Origin: an uncultured Paracoccaceae bacterium
GTDB lineage: Bacteria; Pseudomonadota; Alphaproteobacteria; Rhodobacterales; Rhodobacteraceae
Direction of reading: 5' to 3'
Assembly: GCA_945952025.1 (NCBI GenBank)
Contig: CAMFGW010000001.1
Span: 1 to 64,000, forward strand
Length of the DNA: 64,000 nt
In this document: positions 8,672 through 17,268 of the stretch, piece by piece
How the letters are laid out: every line of letters begins with the position of its first letter
Numbering within the stretch: the stretch's first letter is position 1
The notes under the pieces: generated by a model
What the model was told of the DNA's origin: nothing
The model's input: only the letters and a program-made list of their open reading frames with translations
Databases searched by the model: none
Translations under genes and position numbers: made by a program

Positions 8672-9418
8672 TCAGACCAGCGTCGCGGCACCCCGCCCGG
8701 CGGCCGTGACTTCGGCCGTCATGAATTCGGCGGCGCTTTCGCTTTGCCGGGTGAAAAGCTGCACGAACTCGGCCCGGGTCCTCACGCCCGATTTCAGCAG
8801 CAGCCGCCCGACATGGGTCTTGACCGTCGGCAGCGCGATGCCGAGCCGGCGCGAGATTTCCTTGTTCGGCAGTGCGACGCCCACGAGCATCGCCACCTCG
8901 CGCTCCTTCGGCGACAGGCCAGTGCGGCCGAGCCAGCCGGGCCCCGCGCCTCCGGCATCGTCCGCGCCTTCGGGCGCGCCAAAGCCCGTGAAGCCCACGA
9001 GCTGGTCGAGCAGCAGCAGATTGTCATCGGTGAAGCCGCCCCGATCGCGGCCGCGGACCAGAGAGGCACCCGCGACAATCGCCGATCCGCGCCGGAAATA
9101 GAGCTCTGCCTGGAAATGCGTGTCCTGCGGCGCGAGGAAACCCGCGACATATTCACGCTCGCCCCCGCTTGCGGGCCGGTCGCTCCGCGCGAAGGTGCAG
9201 ACCCGGATCCCTGTGCCGGCCATGCGTTCGGGGTGAAGGGGGTCGAAGCGCCAGAAATAGGACTTGTACTTGTTCAGCCAGTAGTCGCTCAGGCCCGACA
9301 GGCGGTGATGGACGGCCTGCCCGTCGACCACGCGATAGAAGCAGCACCCGTCGAGCGGCATCGCCACCGAGACGAGGGACAGAAGGCGATCGCCGAAATT
9401 CGTGGAGTCCAGAAGCAC
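8672..9418 (-). CDS. LuxR-family transcriptional regulator
   Basis: DNA-binding regulator of about 248 residues. The C-terminal LuxR/GerE helix-turn-helix is clear: GLSPKEREVAMLVG, then NKEISRRLGIALPTVKTHVG and RLLLKSGVRTRAEFVQLF. The N-terminal 150 residues are not a recognisable autoinducer-binding domain (no WxxxY...D pattern) and look like a divergent sensory fold with several aromatic residues (DYWLNKYKSYFWRFDPLHP). A GTG start at 9418 has GAGG seven bases upstream; a TTG at 9424 is possible but badly spaced. It is divergent from the nitrilase operon and probably controls it. Confidence 0.85.
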   Translation of the reverse strand: MLLDSTNFGDRLLSLVSVAMPLDGCCFYRVVDGQAVHHRLSGLSDYWLNKYKSYFWRFDPLHPERMAGTGIRVCTFARSDRPASGGEREYVAGFLAPQDTHFQAELYFRRGSAIVAGASLVRGRDRGGFTDDNLLLLDQLVGFTGFGAPEGADDAGGAGPGWLGRTGLSPKEREVAMLVGVALPNKEISRRLGIALPTVKTHVGRLLLKSGVRTRAEFVQLFTRQSESAAEFMTAEVTAAGRGAATLV

Positions 9419-9475
9419 GGGCAATCCTCGCGCCTGTTCACCGCCAAAAGCCTAAGAACCGGGCGTCCGGCTTGT

Positions 9476-9543
9476 CAAGGTTCGCGGGGCCAAGGTTCGC
9501 GGCCCCCCCCCCCGCGCGCCCTGCGATGATACCTTGGTATGAT
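9476..9543 (+). promoter_or_regulatory. Candidate operator and promoter of the nitrilase operon
   Basis: A 12-base direct repeat CAAGGTTCGCGG occurs at 9476-9487 and 9491-9502. An interrupted inverted repeat ATACC-TT-GGTAT lies at 9529-9540. A good -10 hexamer, TATGAT, lies at 9538-9543. There is no -35 hexamer at the right distance, so an activator-dependent promoter is suggested, with the repeats placed about 50-75 bases upstream of the inferred transcription start. The adjacent divergent LuxR-type regulator is the obvious candidate binder. A run of eleven C (9503-9513) separates repeats and promoter. Confidence 0.4.
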
Positions 9544-9613
9544 TGCCGGTCCCCGCCGCCGCCCGCAGACTTCAGGTCCCCACGCACCGCCCGCGACCCG
9601 ATGAGAGCGACGA

Positions 9614-10804
9614 ATGAGCGAACGCCCCCCCTACATCCCGCCCTACATGGCCATCGGCCTGTCGACCATCGCGACCGGTGTCGCGGAACGGCGGCACATC
9701 AAGCATAACCTCGAGACGATCGAAGAGGCGATCCATGCCGCGATCTCGATCATCTCGATCAATGCGCCGGTGCGGGTCGTGGCACTGGCCGAAGGGGCGC
9801 TGACCGGCTTCACGGACGAAATCTTCGACGTGCCCCATGTGGTCGCCGCCCGCGACATGTTCATCGACCTGCCGGGCGAAGAGACAGAGGCGCTGGGCAA
9901 GCTGGCGAAACATTACGACACCTACATCATCGGCCAGTGCAAGGCGCGCTGGCCCGACGTGATGGAGAACCGCTTCTTCAACACGCTCTTCGTGATCGAC
10001 CGGCAGGGCAAGGTCGTCCACCGCGCCGCCAAGAACCACATCTGGTGCCGCGAGCGCAGCTGCACGCCCCATGACATCTACGACCGCTGGGTCGAGGTCT
10101 TCGGCGACGGGCCAGAGGCGTTCTTCCCGGTCCTCAGGACCGAAGACATCGGCAATATCGGCACGATCTGCTGTTCGGACGGCGAATATCCCGAAGCCGT
10201 GCGCGCCCTGGCCTTCGGGGGCGCCGAGGTCATCTACCGCCCGTCCGAGGCGATGCCGATGACGGCCTCGTCCTATCCCGGCGGCGGCAGCTGGATGGTG
10301 CAGAACCGGGCGCATGCCGAATTCAATTCGACCTACATGCTCTGCCCGAACATCGGGCCGGTCTACCTGTCGCCCAGTTCGCGCTTCCCGGTCGACATCT
10401 CGGGCGGCAACAGCCACATCGTCGACTACCGGGGCAACATCATGTCCTATTCGGCGAACGGCGCGAATACGATGGTCGCGGCGATGATCGACATCGAGGC
10501 GCTGCGCCAGTTCCGGCTGATGAACCTGAACTCGAACTGGCTGAAGGACCTCAGGACCGAGCTTTTCGCCCGCATGTACGAAAAGCCGATCCATCCCAAG
10601 AACCTCTGGCTGAAGGACGATCCGGTCCGCCATGCCGCCGCCGACGAGGTCTATCGCGGCAACATCCGCCGCCTGGTCGAGCGCGGCACCTGGAGCCTGC
10701 CGCACCACGAGGTGCCGGGCGCCCGCTACACCCCGCAGGACCCCGACGACACCGACCGCTGGGACGAGGCCAAGGAACTGTGGAGGCCCTGGCACAACGG
10801 CTGA
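9614..10804 (+). CDS. Carbon-nitrogen hydrolase (nitrilase superfamily)
   Basis: 396-residue cytosolic amidase/nitrilase-fold enzyme. The catalytic triad is seen as Glu in VVALAEGALTGF, Lys in RAAKNHIW and Cys in GTICCSDGEYPE. A strand with the family's NRAHAEFNSTYMLCPN pattern follows. The substrate is unknown; the motif context differs from Lnt, NadE and pantothenase branches and is closest in style to aliphatic amidase or formamidase-like members. It heads an operon with an APC permease (48 bases downstream) and a broken dehydrogenase. This suggests uptake and hydrolysis of an amide or nitrile followed by oxidation of the product. Confidence 0.85.
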   Translation: MSERPPYIPPYMAIGLSTIATGVAERRHIKHNLETIEEAIHAAISIISINAPVRVVALAEGALTGFTDEIFDVPHVVAARDMFIDLPGEETEALGKLAKHYDTYIIGQCKARWPDVMENRFFNTLFVIDRQGKVVHRAAKNHIWCRERSCTPHDIYDRWVEVFGDGPEAFFPVLRTEDIGNIGTICCSDGEYPEAVRALAFGGAEVIYRPSEAMPMTASSYPGGGSWMVQNRAHAEFNSTYMLCPNIGPVYLSPSSRFPVDISGGNSHIVDYRGNIMSYSANGANTMVAAMIDIEALRQFRLMNLNSNWLKDLRTELFARMYEKPIHPKNLWLKDDPVRHAAADEVYRGNIRRLVERGTWSLPHHEVPGARYTPQDPDDTDRWDEAKELWRPWHNG

Positions 10805-10851
10805 CCGACGCCCCCTTTTCCCCGAACCGACACCCCATCCGAGGTTTTCCC

Positions 10852-12249
10852 ATGGCAAGCACCGACCTGACGCCCAAACGCTCGCTGGGCAGTATCGAAA
10901 TCTTCTTCATGGTGGTCGCCGCCGCCGCGCCCCTGGCAGCGGTCGTCGGCAATGGCGCGCTGGGCGTCCTTCTGGGCAACGGTCCGGGGATGCCGGGCGC
11001 CTACCTGATCGCGGGGCTGGTCCTGATCCTGTTCGCGGCGGGCTTCGTGAAGATGAGCCCGCATGTCCGGGGGCGCGGCGCCTTTTACGCCTATATCCGG
11101 CAGGGGCTCGGCGGGCGGGCCGGCGGGGCGGCGGCCTATGTGGCCTTGCTGGCCTATCTGGTGATGGTCGTCGGTTCAGTCGCCGGGATGGGCTTTTTCG
11201 CCAACATCTTCCTGGCAGAGGCCTTCGGGATCGACATGTCCTGGAAGATCCTCGCGATCCTCTGCCTGCTGATCACCGGGCTGGTCGGCTACCGCGAAAT
11301 CTCGCTTGGCGCGCGGCTTCTGTGCGTCCTTCTGTCGCTTGAGGTGCTGGTGCTGGTCGTCCTGGTAATCGCGGTCTTTGCGCCGGGCAGTGGGGCCGTG
11401 ACCTCGTTCACCTCCTTCTCGCCGGCGACGATTGTCTCGGGGAATTTCGGCGTGGCGATCATGTTCGCCTTCGTCTCGTTTCTGGGGTTCGAATCCGCCG
11501 CGATCTACAGCGAGGAAGCGCGCGAAGGCCCCCGCACCGTGGCGCGCGCGCTGATCGCGGCCGTCCTCTTCATCTCGATCTTCTATGCGGTGTCGATGTG
11601 GAGCGTCGTGACCGCCTTCGGCGCCGACAATGTGACGGCGGCGGCGGGCGAGAACCCCGGCACGCTCGTCTACCGCGCCTTTGCCGCCTTTACGCCCGCG
11701 ATCTTCGTCACGCTGGCCGAGGCGCTGATGGTTACGAGTGCCCTTGCCGCCACCATCGCGCTGCACAATGCCGCCGCGCGCTACGTCTTCGCGCTGGCCG
11801 GCGAGGGGATGCTGCCCGCGGGGCTCGGGGCGCTTCACGCGCAGATGAAGTCGCCGCACGTGGCGAGCCTGACGGTTTCCCTCATCACCAGCGTGATCGT
11901 CATCGCCTTCATCCTCGCCAACGCCGACCCGCTGATGACGGTCCTGTCGGCGACCTTCGGGCTCGCCTCGCTTGGCATCGCGATCCTGCAATGCGCGACT
12001 TCGGCCGCCGTCATGGCCTTTGTCGCCCGGCAGGGCCGGGCCGGCGGCATGGGCCCGCTGGACAGCCTCGTCGCCCTTGTCGCGACGCTCTGCCTTGCGG
12101 CCATTGCCGTCCTGATCCTGGCGAACTACGCGGTCCTGACGGGTGACCTGGGGCTTCTGGACTATGCGCCCTGGCTGATCCCGCTCGCGGCCATCCTCGG
12201 CACGGCGGTGCAGGGCGGGCGCAACGCCCCGGCGGAGTCGCAGGGGTGA
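10852..12249 (+). CDS. APC-superfamily amino acid/polyamine permease
   Basis: 465-residue integral membrane transporter with about twelve hydrophobic segments. Early helix IFFMVVAAAAPLAAVVG is the APC consensus near the substrate site (unwound helix 1). Helix 6 carries GFESAAIYSEEAREGPRT, the classic FExxxxxxEE-R element after TM6. The ATG at 10852 was selected because GAGG lies seven bases upstream; the frame is open further into the nitrilase end. It presumably imports the substrate or exports the product of the adjacent nitrilase. Its stop codon overlaps the GTG start of the next gene (GTGA). Confidence 0.88.
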   Translation: MASTDLTPKRSLGSIEIFFMVVAAAAPLAAVVGNGALGVLLGNGPGMPGAYLIAGLVLILFAAGFVKMSPHVRGRGAFYAYIRQGLGGRAGGAAAYVALLAYLVMVVGSVAGMGFFANIFLAEAFGIDMSWKILAILCLLITGLVGYREISLGARLLCVLLSLEVLVLVVLVIAVFAPGSGAVTSFTSFSPATIVSGNFGVAIMFAFVSFLGFESAAIYSEEAREGPRTVARALIAAVLFISIFYAVSMWSVVTAFGADNVTAAAGENPGTLVYRAFAAFTPAIFVTLAEALMVTSALAATIALHNAAARYVFALAGEGMLPAGLGALHAQMKSPHVASLTVSLITSVIVIAFILANADPLMTVLSATFGLASLGIAILQCATSAAVMAFVARQGRAGGMGPLDSLVALVATLCLAAIAVLILANYAVLTGDLGLLDYAPWLIPLAAILGTAVQGGRNAPAESQG

Positions 12250-13016
12250 GCGGCCCGGACCTGAAGGGGCGCCGGGCGCTGGTGACAGGGGCTGCCGGCG
12301 GGATCGGGGCGGCGATCGCGCGGCGGCTCAGGGGCTGCGTCGCGGCCGTCACCATCGCCGACATCGACCTTGATGCGGCAGAGGTGACGGCGGCCGGGAT
12401 CGGCGCCCATGCCGTGCGCATGGATGTGCGGCGGCGGGCAGAGGTCGAGGCGGGCTTCGCCCGTGCCCTCGACCAGATGGGCGGTTGCGACATCCTGATC
12501 GGCAACGCGGGCGTGTCGACGATGGCCCGCGCGCTCGACATCACCGACGCGGAGTGGGACTTCAATTTCGACGTGAACGCGCGCGGGGTCTTTCACACGA
12601 ACCAGATCGCGGCGCGGCATTTCGTGGCCGAGGGGCGGGGGTGCATCGTCAACACCGCCTCGGTCGGCGGCAGGGGCGGCGCGCCCTTCCTGGCCCACTA
12701 CTGCGCCTCGAAGTTCGCCGTGATCGGCTGGACGCAGTAGCTGGCGCTGGAGCTTGGGGGGAAGGGCATCCGCGTGAATGCGGTCTGTCCCGGCTACACG
12801 CACACCTCGATGCAGTCGCGCGAGGTCCTGTGGGAGGCGGAGCTGCGCGGGATCACGCCCGACGAGATGATGGCCCAGTATGCCGCCATCGCACCCCTTG
12901 GCCGCAACGGCCAGCCGCAAGTTGTGGCAGGGCTGGTGGCCTTCGTCTGTTCGGACGAGGCGAGCTTCATCACCGGGCAGAGCATCAATGTCGATGGCGG
13001 GCTGGTGATGCACTGA
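12246..13016 (+). pseudogene. Short-chain dehydrogenase/reductase interrupted by an in-frame amber codon
   Basis: A full-length SDR frame of 257 codons with TAG at 12738-12740. The N-terminal part has the NAD(P) motif TGAAGGIG, the NAG motif (IGNAGVS) and the active-site YCASK. It ends ...KFAVIGWTQ, then TAG. The remaining part reads on in the same frame as LALELGGKGIRVNAVCPGYT and ends with ITGQSINVDGGLVMH. SDRs have Ala or Ser at the TAG position, and a Ser codon TCG is one change away. The coding pattern on both sides is intact, so inactivation is recent, or the base is an error. The GTG start overlaps the permease stop. Confidence 0.88.
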
Positions 13017-13119
13017 GGGCGCCCGAATCGCGGGCAATGACCGTAAGGGGGCTCGCCTGCGCCGATGTCGCGACGATTTGCCGGAGCCGGGCCAAGCCTG
13101 CAAGGGCTCGCCGCGAACC

Positions 13120-13231
13120 GCGGTAACATATTGCTTTCATGTCATATAATTAGACGACCTGTCACTTTCGCCAAATCCTCCTCGTTCACAGCTCCGTCAG
13201 GCCCATCCGAAAGAGCTTGGTGCCCCCCCCC
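13120..13231 (+). promoter_or_regulatory. AT-rich patch with a perfect -10 hexamer, upstream of the TVP38-reductase operon
   Basis: The 251-base gap between the broken SDR and the next gene contains an AT-rich stretch unusual for this window (about 13124-13152) with TATAAT at 13145-13150. No convincing -35 lies 16-18 bases upstream. A tract of nine C (13223-13231) follows, about 40 bases before the next start codon. No small gene is supported here. Confidence 0.3.
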
Positions 13232-13267
13232 ACATCCGGCGATATGGAGCCGAAGGGGAGGACGGGC

Positions 13268-15436
13268 ATGCGCGGACGACGGGGCAAGGGCATTCTGCTC
13301 GCGGGGCTTTTGGCCATCGCGCTTGCCGGTGCGGCCTGGGTCGCGGCGCATCCGGCCGATCTGGGCCGGCTCAGGGACGTGGTCGACGGGCTGGCGGCCT
13401 GGCGGGCGGAGCGTCCGGCAACGCTCTGGCTGGCGCTCTGGGCGCTTTACGTGGCGGCGACGGCGCTGTCGGTGCCGGTCGCGGTCTGGCTGACGCTGGC
13501 CGCCGGCGCCCTTTTCGGCTTCGTGGGCGGCCTCGCGCTGGTGCTGACGGCCGCGCCCCTTGGCGCGACGCTTTCCTTCCTGGCCGCGCGATGGATCGCG
13601 CGGGACAAGGTGCGCGGCTGGCTCGGGCCTCGCGCGGCGCGCATCGAAGAGGCGCTGGCGCGCGACGGGGCCTTTGCGCTGTTCTCCTTAAGGCTTGTGC
13701 CGATAGTGCCCTTCTGGCTTCTGAACCTGGCGATGGGGCTGACCCCCCTGCCCGTCTGGACCTTCCTTTGGGTCAGCATCCTTGGCATGGCGCCCGGAAG
13801 TGCGGTCTACGTGGGCGCCGGGACGCAGCTGCCGCGGCTCACGTCGCTATCGGGCCTTCTGTCCCTGCCGGTCCTTCTGGCCTTTGCCGCCCTTGCGGTG
13901 CTGCCCTGGGTTGCGCGCTGGATCCTGCGGCGGATCGAGGCGCGGCGGGCGTTGCGCGGGATTGCGCGGCCCCGGAGCTACGACCGGAACCTGATCGTGA
14001 TCGGCGGGGGCGCCGCTGGGCTGGTCGCGGCCTATGTCGCGGCCGCCGGCAAGGCGCGGGTGACGCTGATCGAGCGCGACCGGATGGGGGGCGAGTGCCT
14101 GAACACCGGCTGCGTGCCGTCGAAGGCCCTGATCCGCGCCGCCCGCGTCGCGCATGAGGTGCGGCAGGCGGGGCGCTTCGGGATCGGGGCAGGCGCGCCG
14201 ACCGTCGACTTCGCCGCCGTTTTCGCGACCGTCCGCGACCGGATCGCCACCATCGCGCCCCATGATTCGGTCGAGCGCTATCAGGGGCTGGGGGTCGAGG
14301 TCCTGCGCGGCGACGCGCGGCTGGCCGATCCCTGGACGGTCGAGGTGACGGGCCCCGCAGGCGCTGTGACGCGGCTCACGACCCGGTCCATCGTCCTTGC
14401 GACCGGCGCGGAGCCTGCGGTCCCCGACATTCCGGGCCTGCACGATCTGCCCTTCCTGACCTCTGAGACGCTCTGGGACGCGATGGCGGCGCGTGACGGG
14501 GCGCCCGGACGGCTGGCGATCCTGGGCGGCGGGGCGGTCGGGGTGGAGCTTGCGCAGGCTTTCGCCCGCCTTGGCGTCCGGGTCACGCTGATCGAGGCGG
14601 CGGACCGGCTCCTGCCCCGGTCAGACCCAGACCTGTCCGAGGCCGCGCGGCTGGCGCTGGAAGCCGACGGGGTCGATCTGCGGCTCGGGTCCGGCGCCAG
14701 GGCCTGTGGCAGCGGCCCAGCGGGACAGTGGATCGAGCTTGCGGACGGCGCGCGGGTGGAGTGCGACGAGCTGGTCGTCGCCATCGGGCGGCGGCCGAGG
14801 CTCGGCGGGCTGGGGCTGGAGGCGCTGGGGCTTCTGGACAGGGGCCGGCTGGTCCTCGACCAGGGCCTGGCGACGCGGCTGCCTCATATCCTTGCGGCGG
14901 GGGATGTGGCGGGGCCGGTGCAGCTGACCCATGCCGCGGGCCATCAGGGCACGGTCGCGGCGCTGAACGGGCTTTTCGGTTTCCTGTGGCGGGTCCGGGG
15001 TGACCGGCCGTTTCTGCCGCAGGTCGTCTTTGCCGACCCCGAGCTTGCCCGGGTCGGCCTGACCGAGACCGAGGCCGCAGCCAGGGGGATCGCCGTCGAT
15101 GTCACGCGCGTCGATCTGGCCGACAATGACCGGGCGATCTGCGAGGGGCTGTCGACGCCCCCCGGCTACGTGAAGATCCTGACGGCCAGGGGCAAGGGCC
15201 GCATCCTTGGCGCCGCGATCGTGGCGCCGGGCGCGGGCGAGATGGTGGGCGAGATGGCGCTCGCCATCCGCAAGGGGATGGGGATGGCGGATGTGCTGTC
15301 GACGATCCACCCCTACCCGACGATGGGCGAGGGCCTGCGGATGGCGGCGGGGCGCTGGCGGTCGGGGCGCGTGCCCCCCTGCGTGCAGGCGGCGCTTGAC
15401 AAGCTCCACCGCTTCCGCCGGAAAGAGCCGCGATGA
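13268..15436 (+). CDS. TVP38/TMEM64 membrane domain fused to an FAD-dependent pyridine nucleotide-disulfide oxidoreductase
   Basis: 722-residue fusion. Residues 1 to about 230 form a TVP38/DedA-like membrane domain: an N-terminal anchor, then FGFVGGLALVLTAAPLGATL and FSLRLVPIVPFWLLNLAMG, the family's re-entrant-loop motifs. After a basic linker the disulfide reductase begins at IVIGGGAAGLVAAY (FAD), with the redox pair C277/C282 in GGECLNTGCVPSK. A second nucleotide motif, ILGGGAVGVELAQAFARLG, follows, then AAGDVAG. The dimerisation-domain HPYPTMGEGL supplies the catalytic base. There is no HMA domain and no C-terminal Cys-Cys, so it is not a true MerA. ATG 13268 is preceded by GGAGG. The electron acceptor is unknown. 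It is coupled to the next gene by ATGA. Confidence 0.9.
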   Translation: MRGRRGKGILLAGLLAIALAGAAWVAAHPADLGRLRDVVDGLAAWRAERPATLWLALWALYVAATALSVPVAVWLTLAAGALFGFVGGLALVLTAAPLGATLSFLAARWIARDKVRGWLGPRAARIEEALARDGAFALFSLRLVPIVPFWLLNLAMGLTPLPVWTFLWVSILGMAPGSAVYVGAGTQLPRLTSLSGLLSLPVLLAFAALAVLPWVARWILRRIEARRALRGIARPRSYDRNLIVIGGGAAGLVAAYVAAAGKARVTLIERDRMGGECLNTGCVPSKALIRAARVAHEVRQAGRFGIGAGAPTVDFAAVFATVRDRIATIAPHDSVERYQGLGVEVLRGDARLADPWTVEVTGPAGAVTRLTTRSIVLATGAEPAVPDIPGLHDLPFLTSETLWDAMAARDGAPGRLAILGGGAVGVELAQAFARLGVRVTLIEAADRLLPRSDPDLSEAARLALEADGVDLRLGSGARACGSGPAGQWIELADGARVECDELVVAIGRRPRLGGLGLEALGLLDRGRLVLDQGLATRLPHILAAGDVAGPVQLTHAAGHQGTVAALNGLFGFLWRVRGDRPFLPQVVFADPELARVGLTETEAAARGIAVDVTRVDLADNDRAICEGLSTPPGYVKILTARGKGRILGAAIVAPGAGEMVGEMALAIRKGMGMADVLSTIHPYPTMGEGLRMAAGRWRSGRVPPCVQAALDKLHRFRRKEPR

Positions 15437-16062
15437 TCGACCGCTTCCTTCTGCCCTTCCAGCACCGGATGCTGGCCCCCCCGGCACGCCTTCTGGCCGC
15501 GCGCGGGGTGATGGCCGACCAGGTGACGCTGACCGGGCTGGCGCTCGGCGCGATGGCGGCGCTTCTGATCGCGCTTGGCGTGCCGGGCCCGGGGGCGGTG
15601 CTTTTGATGCTGAACCGGCTTGCCGACGGGCTCGACGGGGCGCTGGCGCGCGCGATCGGGCCGACCGACCGGGGGGCGTTTCTGGACAGTGCGGCGGATT
15701 TCCTGTTCTACGCCTCGGTTCCCCTGGCCTTTGCGCTGGCCGATCCCGCGCGGAACGCGCTGCCGGCGGCAGCACTTCTGGCGGCCTTTCTTGGCACCGG
15801 CTCGACCTTCCTGGCCTTCGCGGCCCTTGCCGCGCGGCGGGGGATGGTGGCGACGGACTATCCGCTGAAGGGGCTCTACTATCTGGGCGGCCTGACCGAG
15901 GGGACCGAGACGATCCTCGTCTTTCTGGCCATGGCGATCTGGCCGGCGTGGTTCCCGACGCTCGCCTGGGTCTTCGCGGCCCTGTGCCTCATCACCACGG
16001 CAAGCCGTATCAGGCTGGGGTGGCTTGCCTTCTCGACCACCCGCACATCAAAGGATGAATGA
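15433..16062 (+). CDS. ynjF: CDP-alcohol phosphatidyltransferase family protein (YnjF-like)
   Basis: 209-residue integral membrane enzyme. The family motif D-x2-D-G-x2-A-R-x8-G-x3-D-x3-D is complete: DGLDGALARAIGPTDRGAFL followed by DSAAD. Hydrophobic helices surround it. It would exchange CMP in a CDP-alcohol for an alcohol such as inositol or glycerol phosphate; the specific substrate is not readable. In E. coli the homologous ynjF sits at the end of the ynjABCDEF group, and here it is embedded with YnjB/C/D-like genes. It overlaps both neighbours by four bases. Confidence 0.85.
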   Translation: MIDRFLLPFQHRMLAPPARLLAARGVMADQVTLTGLALGAMAALLIALGVPGPGAVLLMLNRLADGLDGALARAIGPTDRGAFLDSAADFLFYASVPLAFALADPARNALPAAALLAAFLGTGSTFLAFAALAARRGMVATDYPLKGLYYLGGLTEGTETILVFLAMAIWPAWFPTLAWVFAALCLITTASRIRLGWLAFSTTRTSKDE

Positions 16063-17264
16063 TGAAAGCCCCGCTTCTTGCCGCCCTCGGGTTCGCAATC
16101 GCCGCCATGGCGCAGGCCACCATGGCGCTGGCCGCGACCTGGGACGAGACGCTCGACAAGGCCCGTGGCCAGACGGTCTATTTCAACGCCTGGGGCGGGG
16201 ATGAGAGGACGAACAGCTTCCTGACCTGGGCCGACCAGGAGATGCAGGCGCGCTACGGCGTCCATGTCCAGCAGGTCAAGCTTTCGGACACGGGCGAGGC
16301 GGTGGCGCGGGTGCTGGCCGAAAAGACGGCGGGGCAGACAAAGGACGGGTCGGGGGACCTGATCTGGATCAATGGCGCCAACTTCCTGTCGATGAAGGAA
16401 AAGGGCCTGCTTTACGGCCCCTTCGTCGCCGACCTGCCGAATGCGCGCTACCTGGACCTGACCCCCGGCTCTGCCGCCGCGACCGACTTCACCATCCCGA
16501 CCGACGGCTACGAGGCGCCCTGGCGGCTGGCGAAGTTCGTCCTGACCGTGGACAGCGCGCGCGAGCCGAACCCGCCGCGCAGCATGGTGGCGCTGGCCGG
16601 CTGGGCCGCCGCCCATCCGGGGCGCTTCACCCATCCGACGGCGGCGAACTTCATGGGCGCGACCTTCCTGAAGCAGGCGCTCGTCGAGCTCGCGCCCGAC
16701 CCCAGGGCGCTGGCCCTGCCGCCGACGGACGCGAGCTATGCCGCCCAGACGGCGCCGCTGTGGGCCTGGTATGATGCGCTGCGCCCGAACCTCTGGCGCA
16801 AGGGCACGGCCTTCCCGGAAAACGAAAGCGCGCTTCAGAAAATGCTGAACGACGGCGAGGTGGATTTCGCCATGGCCTTCGATCCTGCGGCGGCGGCGGC
16901 GGCGGTCGAAAAGGGGCTTTTGCCGCCCACGGTGCGCAGCTACGGGATGGCGGGCGGCAGCCTTGGCAACATGAGCTTCGTCGCCATTCCCTTCGACGCC
17001 GCGCATCGCGAGGGGGCGATGGTGCTGGCGAACTTCCTGCTGGACCCTGCGACGCAGGCCCATGCGCAGGACCTGCGGGTCCTTGGCGCGGCCTCGGTCC
17101 TTGATCCGGCGAAGCTGTCGCCCGCCGAAGCCGCACCCTTCGCCGCGCTCCCTTCGTCCCCTGCCCTGCCGACGGCGGCAGAGCTTGGGGCGACGCTGCC
17201 CGAACCGCACCCCGACTGGATGGTCCGCCTGGCCGCCGACTGGGCGAAGCGCACGGCGCCCTGA
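16059..17264 (+). CDS. ynjB: ABC transporter substrate-binding protein (YnjB-like)
   Basis: 401-residue periplasmic binding protein with a Sec signal peptide (about 1-25, ending MALAATWDE). The YnjB-type start VYFNAWGGDERTNSFLTWAD and NGANFLSMKEKGLLYGPF are visible. The fold resembles thiamine and iron(III) binding proteins, but the ligand of the YnjBCD system is not established. Two adjacent ATG codons (16059, 16062) are possible starts. The permease gene follows after four bases and the ATPase after that, so the transporter is complete. Upstream the gene overlaps ynjF by four bases. Confidence 0.87.
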   Translation: MMKAPLLAALGFAIAAMAQATMALAATWDETLDKARGQTVYFNAWGGDERTNSFLTWADQEMQARYGVHVQQVKLSDTGEAVARVLAEKTAGQTKDGSGDLIWINGANFLSMKEKGLLYGPFVADLPNARYLDLTPGSAAATDFTIPTDGYEAPWRLAKFVLTVDSAREPNPPRSMVALAGWAAAHPGRFTHPTAANFMGATFLKQALVELAPDPRALALPPTDASYAAQTAPLWAWYDALRPNLWRKGTAFPENESALQKMLNDGEVDFAMAFDPAAAAAAVEKGLLPPTVRSYGMAGGSLGNMSFVAIPFDAAHREGAMVLANFLLDPATQAHAQDLRVLGAASVLDPAKLSPAEAAPFAALPSSPALPTAAELGATLPEPHPDWMVRLAADWAKRTAP

Positions 17265-17268
17265 GCCG

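Noticed and set aside
8672-9418. Quorum-sensing LuxR with acyl-homoserine-lactone domain
   Set aside because: The N-terminal half lacks the conserved Trp/Tyr/Asp ligand pattern and no luxI-like synthase gene is in the window.
13268-15436. Annotation as mercuric reductase
   Set aside because: No N-terminal heavy-metal domain, no C-terminal vicinal cysteines and no mer genes nearby; only the general disulfide reductase fold is supported.
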